From contig JBBSBV010000007.1 in the NCBI GenBank assembly GCA_038250905.1, positions 61,726 through 125,725 on the forward strand: a stretch of 64,000 nucleotides of DNA. The letters run 5' to 3'. The first letter of the stretch is position 1, and the number at the start of each line of letters is the position of its first letter. Positions 58,660 to 64,000 of this stretch are shown here, in pieces. The translations under genes and the position numbers were made by a program. Source of the stretch: JAENVU01 sp038250905 (GTDB lineage: Bacteria; Actinomycetota; Acidimicrobiia; IMCC26256; JAENVU01). Below the pieces are notes generated by a model. It was not told the origin of the DNA. It saw only the letters and a program-made list of their open reading frames with translations, and ran no database searches.

Positions 58660-58688
58660 CGGGAGCGCGCCGCAGGGACGCGCTCCCG
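58660..58688 (+). terminator. Hairpin with 10-bp stem after the thioredoxin-like gene
   Basis: CGGGAGCGCG (58660-58669) and CGCGCTCCCG (58679-58688) pair perfectly around a nine-base loop, three bases after the stop codon. The remaining 88 bases up to ftsH hold nothing else recognisable. Confidence 0.6.
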
Positions 58689-58776
58689 AGCCGGAGCTTG
58701 CGGAGGCGAGCCGCGGCGAAGCGAACGCCCGTCAGGCGTGACGATCAGGAGCGTGAGCGGAGCCGCCGAAAGTACG

Positions 58777-60756
58777 TCAGTCGACGGGGGTGACGGTCCG
58801 GCCCTCGTCGTCCACCGCGTCGACGTGACCGTCGGCGTGGGTGAAGGTCCGGGCCCCACCGGCGTGGTAGCCGACCGCGCCGTCGACGAGGCGCTCGACC
58901 TCGAGTCCGTCGAGGGTCTCGTGCTGCAGTAGTGCCTGGGCGATCGCGTCGAGCCCGCCGCGGTACTTAGTGAGCAGTTCGACGGTGCGCTCCTCGCGTG
59001 ACCGCAGGATGCGCTCGACCTCTTCGTCGATGACGCGTGCGGTCTCGTCGGAGTAGTCGCGGGTGTGCACGAGGTCCTCGCCGAGGAAGACCGCGCCCTG
59101 GGAACCCCAGGCCATCGGACCGATGCGGTCCGACATGCCCCACTCCCGCACCATGCGGCGGGCGATCTCGGTACCGCGGACGAGGTCGTTGCTCGCGCCG
59201 GTCGACTGCGACGCGAAGACCATCTGCTCCGCGACGCGTCCGCCGAGCATCACGCAGAGCATGTCCTCGAGGAAGTTCTTGTCGTGCGAGTAGCGCTCCT
59301 CCTCGGGGAGCTGCTGGGTCATGCCCAGGGCCATCCCGGTCGGGAGGATGGTGACCTTGTGGACCGGGTCCGCGTGGTCGAGCACGTACGCGGCGATCGC
59401 GTGGCCGGCCTCGTGGTACGCGGTGTGCTCCTTCTCTTCCTCGTTCATCACGACGGTGGGTCGCTTGAGGCCCATGAGCACGCGGTCGCGGGCGTCCTCG
59501 AAGTCTTCCTTGTGGACCGAGTTCTCGCCGCGACGCACTGCGAAGAGCGCGGCTTCGTTGACCAGGTTGGCGAGATCGGCACCCGACATGCCGGGCGTGC
59601 CGCGCGCGACGACCTCGAGCTTGACGTCGTCGGAGATCTTCTTGTCGCGGAAGTGGACCTTGAGGATCTGGATCCGCTCCTCGAGCGTGGGCAGCGGGAC
59701 CATGATCTGGCGGTCGAACCGACCCGGGCGGAGTAGGGCGGGGTCGAGGATGTCGGGCCGGTTGGTGGCCGCGATCATCACGACTCCGGCACCGGATTCG
59801 AATCCGTCCATCTCGGCGAGCATCTGGTTCAGCGTCTGCTCGCGCTCGTCGTGGCCACCACCGAGGCCGGCACCGCGCTTGCGGCCGATGGAGTCGATCT
59901 CGTCGATGAAGATGATCGCGGGGGCCTGCTTGCGGGCGGTCTGGAACAGGTCACGGACCCGGGCCGCTCCGACGCCGACGAACATCTCCATGAAGTCGGA
60001 ACCCGTGATCGCGATGAACGGCACGCCGGCCTCACCGGCGACGGCGCGCGCGATGAGGGTCTTGCCGGTGCCCGGAGGACCGACGAGGAGCACGCCGCGC
60101 GGGATGCGCGCGCCGATCTCGGCGAACTTGCCGGGGTTCTTCAGGAAGTCGACGACCTCCGTGATCTCCTCTTTGACCGGTTCGTACCCGGCGACGTCGG
60201 CGAAGGTGGTCTTGGGCTTCTCGGCGTCGTAGACCTTGGCCCGGCTCTTGCCGATGTTCATGACCGCGCCCATCTGGCCCTGCGCCCGACGGTTCATCCA
60301 GACGAAGAACCCGATCAGCGCCGCGATCGGGAGCAGGTAGACGAGGATCGGCAGCCACGGGTTCGACGTCTCACGCGTGTACTTCACGTCGACGTTCTGG
60401 TTCTGGAGTGCCTTGAGTTCGGTGGGCTGCAGATCGTTGTTGGGTCCCGCCGAGGTGAACTCGGTCTGCCCACCGATCTTGGTCGTGAACTTCACGGTGA
60501 TCTTGCCGGTCTGCGGGTCGAACTCGACCGACTTGATGTGGCCCTTCTTCACCTCGCTCGAGAAGCGGCTGTAGCTGATGGCCGCCTTGCTCGTCGTTCC
60601 GCTGTTGAGGGTGGTGGTGAAGAGGACGAGTGCGACGACGGCGACGATGGCGAGGGTGACCCAGCGCGACCACGGCTTCGGCGCCGGACCGGGGGTGCCG
60701 GGGCCGGTCGGACGATCGGGGCGAGTGGGCGGCCGGTCTGGCGGTGGGGTACTCAC
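58777..60756 (-). CDS. ftsH: ATP-dependent zinc metalloprotease FtsH
   Basis: The 659-residue membrane-bound AAA+ protease degrades misfolded membrane and selected cytosolic proteins. It has a Pro-rich N terminus, membrane helices at about residues 32-50 and 134-153, Walker A GPPGTGKT (226-233), the pore motif FVGVGAARVRDLF, and the zinc site HEAGH (448-452). The frame is open well upstream, but GTG 60756, preceded by AGGAG (60773-60769), gives the usual N terminus. TAACAT at 60802-60797 could be a -10. Confidence 0.96.
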   Translation of the reverse strand: MSTPPPDRPPTRPDRPTGPGTPGPAPKPWSRWVTLAIVAVVALVLFTTTLNSGTTSKAAISYSRFSSEVKKGHIKSVEFDPQTGKITVKFTTKIGGQTEFTSAGPNNDLQPTELKALQNQNVDVKYTRETSNPWLPILVYLLPIAALIGFFVWMNRRAQGQMGAVMNIGKSRAKVYDAEKPKTTFADVAGYEPVKEEITEVVDFLKNPGKFAEIGARIPRGVLLVGPPGTGKTLIARAVAGEAGVPFIAITGSDFMEMFVGVGAARVRDLFQTARKQAPAIIFIDEIDSIGRKRGAGLGGGHDEREQTLNQMLAEMDGFESGAGVVMIAATNRPDILDPALLRPGRFDRQIMVPLPTLEERIQILKVHFRDKKISDDVKLEVVARGTPGMSGADLANLVNEAALFAVRRGENSVHKEDFEDARDRVLMGLKRPTVVMNEEEKEHTAYHEAGHAIAAYVLDHADPVHKVTILPTGMALGMTQQLPEEERYSHDKNFLEDMLCVMLGGRVAEQMVFASQSTGASNDLVRGTEIARRMVREWGMSDRIGPMAWGSQGAVFLGEDLVHTRDYSDETARVIDEEVERILRSREERTVELLTKYRGGLDAIAQALLQHETLDGLEVERLVDGAVGYHAGGARTFTHADGHVDAVDDEGRTVTPVD

Positions 60757-60994
60757 GAGGGAGAGGAGCTCCTGGATCGAGGCGGGCCGGAACCCAATGT
60801 TATGGCCCGGGAAGGCCCCGGACCCGGTCGGTCCTGGCCAACAACTCGCGCGGCGAGGAGATTCCACGTGCTTCCCGCTCATGTTCACTTCGTTCACGGG
60901 CCGCCGTATCGCCGGGCGTGACCGCCGGGCAGCGCTTCGGGGCCACGGGCGAGCGGAACCCGGGTGGAAGGGAGCATGGATCTCCCCTCGCCCT

Positions 60995-61018
60995 CTCGTG
61001 CTCGTGCTCGTGCTCGTG
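60995..61018. repeat. Hexanucleotide repeat CTCGTG, four perfect copies
   Basis: Four exact CTCGTG units run from 60995 to 61018, followed by the degenerate units CTTATG and CTCACG to 61030. The repeat ends two bases before the -10 box of the CPBP gene. Confidence 0.9.
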
Positions 61019-61020
61019 CT

Positions 61021-61026
61021 TATGCT
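61021..61026 (+). promoter_or_regulatory. -10 element of a leaderless promoter for the CPBP protease
   Basis: TATGCT ends seven bases before ATG 61034. It is directly preceded by the CTCGTG repeat. Confidence 0.5.
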
Positions 61027-61033
61027 CACGCCG

Positions 61034-61738
61034 ATGACCGCCGCACCGACGAGGATCCGTTGGGGGCTCGGCGACTTCGCGTGGGCCTGGCCCGCAGTCA
61101 TCGTGAGCCAGATCGTGGTCGGCACGATCGTGATCGGTGCCCGGGGCGGGGGTCCCCACTACCAGTCCGACGCGGTCGACATCGCGGTCGTCACCGCCGC
61201 GAGCGCGGCGTTCACCGCCGTGATCCTGCTCGCGCTCGCCCGGGCCAAGGGCCGGGGATCGCTCCTCGCCGACTTCGGATTCCGGATCCGGGTCGCCGAC
61301 GCGCCGTGGATCCTGGTCGGCGTGCTGGTGCAGGGGATCGCGATCGGGGCGGTGCAGTTGATCACGCTGGTGGCGGGTTCCGAACCCCGCCAGGATGTGG
61401 CGCGGGCCCTCGAACACTCGGGGACACCCGCCAAGGTCCTGGGTGCGATCGCAGTGGTCGTGGCGGCGCCGATCGCCGAGGAGTTGCTCTTCCGGGGTCT
61501 GCTCCTGCGGGGTCTGCTCCGCCGGTACGGGGCCCCGACGGCGGTGCTCGTGAGCAGTGCGGTGTTCGCGGCGGTCCATCTCGTGGACCCGAACGCGGTC
61601 ACGCTGCTCGCCCCGCTCGCGCTCGTCGGGGTGGTCTCGGGCATGCGGGCGGTACGGACCGGGGAGCTCTCGCAGTCGATCCTGATCCATGCGGGCTTCA
61701 ACCTCTTCACGGCCGTGGTGTTGCTCTCAGGCTTCTGA
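61034..61738 (+). CDS. CPBP family intramembrane metalloprotease
   Basis: The 234-residue membrane protein has about six to seven hydrophobic segments and the motifs of the CPBP (CAAX protease/bacteriocin-processing) family: Glu149-Glu150-LLF-Arg154 (EELLFRG) and His182 in FAAVHLV, and a third region LIHAGFN. ATG 61034 follows TATGCT by seven bases. Starts at GTG 60998-61016 or ATG 61022 in the same frame would add a Val-Leu repeat encoded by the hexanucleotide repeat. The gap 60757-61033 has no other gene. The role of the protease is unknown. Confidence 0.82.
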   Translation: MTAAPTRIRWGLGDFAWAWPAVIVSQIVVGTIVIGARGGGPHYQSDAVDIAVVTAASAAFTAVILLALARAKGRGSLLADFGFRIRVADAPWILVGVLVQGIAIGAVQLITLVAGSEPRQDVARALEHSGTPAKVLGAIAVVVAAPIAEELLFRGLLLRGLLRRYGAPTAVLVSSAVFAAVHLVDPNAVTLLAPLALVGVVSGMRAVRTGELSQSILIHAGFNLFTAVVLLSGF

Positions 61739-61857
61739 CCTGCACAAATGCGTTACTCATCCCTCGAATCATCCCCCGTCATCCCGTGATCATCCTCCAG
61801 AAAATTCGCCCGAACCGTCGACATCATCATCACAAGGGCAACCCCAAGGAGAACGAG

Positions 61858-62025
61858 ATGCAGTGCAGTCGGTGTGCCAGGCAAGGGATGGTCGAGATCC
61901 GGATGACGATCGCGGGCGAGGACGTGCTGTTCCACAGCTGCGGCCGGTGTGAGGCGCGGCACTGGAGTTCGCCGCAAGGTCCGCTGTCCCTCGACCACGT
62001 GCTCGAGCTGGCCCGCCAGCGATAG
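61858..62025 (+). CDS. 55-residue zinc-ribbon-like protein
   Basis: ATG 61858 with AAGGAG at 61846-61851 opens a 55-codon frame. The protein has CSRC at residues 3-6 and CGRC near residue 28-31, spaced like a small zinc ribbon, and ends with a short helix (LDHVLELARQR). The good ribosome site and cysteine pairs argue for a real gene. The 119 bases upstream (61739-61857) hold only a pyrimidine-rich leader. Small proteins of this sort may bind DNA, RNA or a protein partner, and no function is known. Confidence 0.75.
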   Translation: MQCSRCARQGMVEIRMTIAGEDVLFHSCGRCEARHWSSPQGPLSLDHVLELARQR

Positions 62026-62120
62026 AGAACCCCGACCGATCAAGGACTGGGGCGCGCCACCACGGGCGCGGGGAATGACGGCCCCTGCGCCCACTCGCGG
62101 AGTGGAAGCGCCCGAGTGCA

Positions 62121-62152
62121 CCGAGGGGGGTCCCGACCGGGACCCCCCTCGG
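62121..62152 (+). terminator. Perfect 14-bp stem terminator hairpin
   Basis: CCGAGGGGGGTCCC (62121-62134) and GGGACCCCCCTCGG (62139-62152) pair fully around GACC and are followed by CTTTCGT. It is the strongest hairpin in the window. The gap 62026-62234 also has a small 6-bp hairpin (62091-62105) before it. Confidence 0.8.
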
Positions 62153-62234
62153 CTTTCGTCCCGGCCCGGTCGGGCAGACCGGGGCGGAGTGCCCGCGACC
62201 CGGCGAAGGGGACGCGGCCTGGCATGCTGAGGGC

Positions 62235-64000
62235 GTGGCGCTCGAACCCGTGACCGTGCCGTTCGACGCGCCCACCGTCGGGCCCCGCGCGATGTTCCCG
62301 AGTGCCGCGGACCGGGTCGTTCCGCCGGCCGATCCCGATCTCGGCGCCACGTGGCGGGCACTCGGGATGCTCGTGGTCGTTGCGTGTTGCGGCATCGTCC
62401 TCTGGACGCTCGATCCGCGGTTCCTCCTGCGCAACACCACCCCGAACGGTGGTGATCTCGGGGCCCACGTCTGGTTCCCGGCGTACGTGCGCGACCACCT
62501 CCTCGGCGATTTCCGGGTCTCCGGGTGGTCGAACGACTGGTTCGGGGGATTCCCTGCGGGTCAGTTCTATTTCCCGCTGCCGGCGCTGGTCACCGTGTTC
62601 CTCGACCTGTTCCTGCCGTACAACGTCGCCCTCAAACTCACGACCGCGGTCGGGCCGGTCGCGATCCCGGCCGGGGCCTACGCCTTCGCCCGGGGATTGA
62701 AGCTCAAGCGGCCCGCGCCCGAGCTGAGTGCCGTGGCGGCCGTCGCCTTCCTCTTCTTCAAAGGTGTCGCCACCGCGTCACCCGCTGGTTCACCGATGGC
62801 GAACGTGCAGTTCAACCAGCGGATCATGGGCGGCACGCTCGTGAGCGCGCTGGCGGGGGAGTACTCGTTCTCCTTCGCGCTCGCGCTCGGCCTCTTCGCG
62901 CTGGGTGCGCTCGCGTTCTCGGTGCGCACCGGTCGGCGGGGGTGGCTCGCGGCGGTGCTGCTCGCGGCGACGGTGCTCTCGCACGTGGTCGTCGGGATGT
63001 TCGTCGGGGTCGGGGCCGTCGTGATCGTCGTCGCCGCCCTCACGATGCGCCACCCTTCGTGGGGTCGGGTGCTCGGTCGGGCCGGCGCCATCGGGATGGT
63101 CGGCGGGTTGCTCACCGCGTTCTGGTCGGTGCCCCTCGTCGCGACGTTCGGCTACACGGCGAACATGCGGTACACGAAGATCACCGAGTACCTCAATTAC
63201 CTGGTCGTGGACGAGTTCCTCTGGGTGTACCTGCTGGCCCTGGTGGGTCTCGGCTTCGCGATCGCGTTCCGCGACCGGGGCGCACTGGTGGTGGCCACGA
63301 TCACGCTGATCTTCGCCGGGGTGTTCCGGTTCTGGCCCGAACTCCACGCGTGGAACCTGCGGTTCCTGCCGTTCGTCTACCTCGGCTGCTTCCTGATGGC
63401 CGCGATCGGCGCGGCGGAGATCGTCCGGCGTCTGAGCGCGGAGTTCGGTCGGCTCTGGGTGGGTTCGCCGCCCGGCCCCGAGGAGGTCTACGAGTTCTCG
63501 CCCGCCGCCGCCGGACGCACGTACCGCGTCGTCACCACCGCGACCATCGTGGCGGTCACCGCGATCCTCGTGGCGACGGGCATCTCGTTCAGCTTCGCCC
63601 GACGCGGGTTCATCCCGTACTGGGTGGCGTGGAACGAGACCGGGTACGAGAACGCCGCCCGGCCCCACGATCCGCTGGCCAAGGCGCACGCGCAGAAGCA
63701 GTACGGCGAGTACCGCGCGCTCATCGACACCGTCGACCGGCTACCGCCGGGCCGGCTGCTCTGGGAGGGGGGCGGCTCGATCGACGTCTACGGCACGCCG
63801 CTCGCGTTGATGCTCCTGCCGTACTGGACGCACGGCCGGATCCAGTCGTTCGAGGGCCTCTACTACGAGTCCGCCGCGAGTACGCCCTACGTGTTCATGA
63901 CGATCGCACCGCTCTCGGCGTCGGGGAACGCGTCGAACCCGGTGCGGGGTCTCGACTACCACGACCTCAGCGCGTTCCACGACGGTGTGCGCGCGCTGCG
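62235..64000 (+). CDS. Multi-spanning GT-C-like membrane protein (3' end outside window)
   Basis: The frame from GTG 62235 is open to the end of the window (588 codons seen). After a soluble N terminus, a first membrane helix at about residues 46-64 is followed by the acidic loop NGGDLGAHVWFPAYVRDHLL, then GWSNDWFGGFPAGQFYFPLPAL, and about ten more hydrophobic segments. This is the pattern of GT-C-fold membrane proteins, of the group annotated as 6-pyruvoyl-tetrahydropterin-synthase-related membrane proteins. The donor-binding Asp may be in NGGD. CATGCT six bases before the GTG is a weak -10. Function is likely envelope glycosylation, by inference. Confidence 0.7.
   Translation, partial: MALEPVTVPFDAPTVGPRAMFPSAADRVVPPADPDLGATWRALGMLVVVACCGIVLWTLDPRFLLRNTTPNGGDLGAHVWFPAYVRDHLLGDFRVSGWSNDWFGGFPAGQFYFPLPALVTVFLDLFLPYNVALKLTTAVGPVAIPAGAYAFARGLKLKRPAPELSAVAAVAFLFFKGVATASPAGSPMANVQFNQRIMGGTLVSALAGEYSFSFALALGLFALGALAFSVRTGRRGWLAAVLLAATVLSHVVVGMFVGVGAVVIVVAALTMRHPSWGRVLGRAGAIGMVGGLLTAFWSVPLVATFGYTANMRYTKITEYLNYLVVDEFLWVYLLALVGLGFAIAFRDRGALVVATITLIFAGVFRFWPELHAWNLRFLPFVYLGCFLMAAIGAAEIVRRLSAEFGRLWVGSPPGPEEVYEFSPAAAGRTYRVVTTATIVAVTAILVATGISFSFARRGFIPYWVAWNETGYENAARPHDPLAKAHAQKQYGEYRALIDTVDRLPPGRLLWEGGGSIDVYGTPLALMLLPYWTHGRIQSFEGLYYESAASTPYVFMTIAPLSASGNASNPVRGLDYHDLSAFHDGVRAL

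Noticed and set aside
1..64000. CRISPR arrays, insertion sequences, prophage genes, tRNA or rRNA
   Set aside because: No regularly spaced repeats, transposase or integrase motifs, or cloverleaf/rRNA-like sequence was found on reading both strands.

Overview
The window is about 64 kb of very GC-rich DNA with dense, often ATGA/GTGA-overlapping genes on both strands. It looks like the chromosome of an Actinomycetota species. I infer an Acidimicrobiia-like lineage from four things: wecA sits directly upstream of the atp operon as in Mycobacterium, F420 biosynthesis genes are present, MurA carries Asp instead of Cys, and many promoters look leaderless. No insertion sequence, prophage, CRISPR array, rRNA or tRNA is visible. 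The region reads as core chromosome, not a transferred island.

Layout. (1) 1-4.2 kb: end of a polysaccharide deacetylase, a polyprenyl-phosphate glycosyltransferase, glyA and wecA. (2) 4.2-11.6 kb: the F1Fo ATP synthase operon atpZ-I-B-E-F-H-A-G-D-C, with a promoter and a near-perfect 20-bp palindrome at the predicted start of transcription. (3) 11.7-17 kb: glpX, a luciferase-like oxidoreductase, an SDR, an isobutyryl-CoA-mutase-type large subunit and a methyltransferase. (4) 17-20.2 kb: a three-gene minus-strand operon (GT4, methyltransferase, alpha/alpha-toroid protein) of unknown role. (5) 20.2-24.5 kb: S9 peptidase, alpha/beta hydrolase, DUF3039, a minimal class III cyclase and a crotonase. 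(6) 24.5-33.4 kb: membrane protein, murA, NifU-domain protein, meaB, enoyl-CoA hydratase, SRPBCC, GalT-family protein, LpdA-like flavoprotein, a cupin-like protein and two small membrane proteins. (7) 33.3-39.7 kb: PhzF, a biotin carboxylase and its BCCP separated only by an in-frame TAG, birA, a degenerate M48 peptidase homologue, pabC and pabB. (8) 39.8-49.1 kb: LCP-family envelope ligase followed by nucleotide-sugar and glycosyltransferase genes (RmlB-like, UGDH, UXS, two GT2s, His-rich membrane protein, sugar nucleotidyltransferase, epimerase). (9) 49.1-51.4 kb: F420 genes cofD-cofE plus a separate FbiB-like nitroreductase. (10) 51.5-64 kb: helical-repeat protein, giant GT2 membrane protein, DUF5719 protein, MFS transporter, thioredoxin-like protein, FtsH, CPBP protease, a 55-residue zinc-ribbon protein and the start of a GT-C-like membrane protein.

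The genes fall into a few functional groups: energy (ATP synthase), envelope glycopolymer and peptidoglycan precursors (WecA, MurA, LCP, UDP-xylose route, glycosyltransferases), acyl-CoA metabolism (mutase, MeaB chaperone, two crotonases, biotin-dependent carboxylase with its ligase), and F420 and folate cofactors. The most useful cross-cutting observation is promoter structure. At least fourteen genes on both strands have a TAnnnT hexamer ending 6-8 nt before the start codon, mostly with no Shine-Dalgarno sequence, which suggests leaderless mRNAs and fixes several start codons. Other points of interest are three palindromic operator candidates, the amber codon inside what looks like a fused carboxylase alpha subunit, and several homologues with altered catalytic residues.
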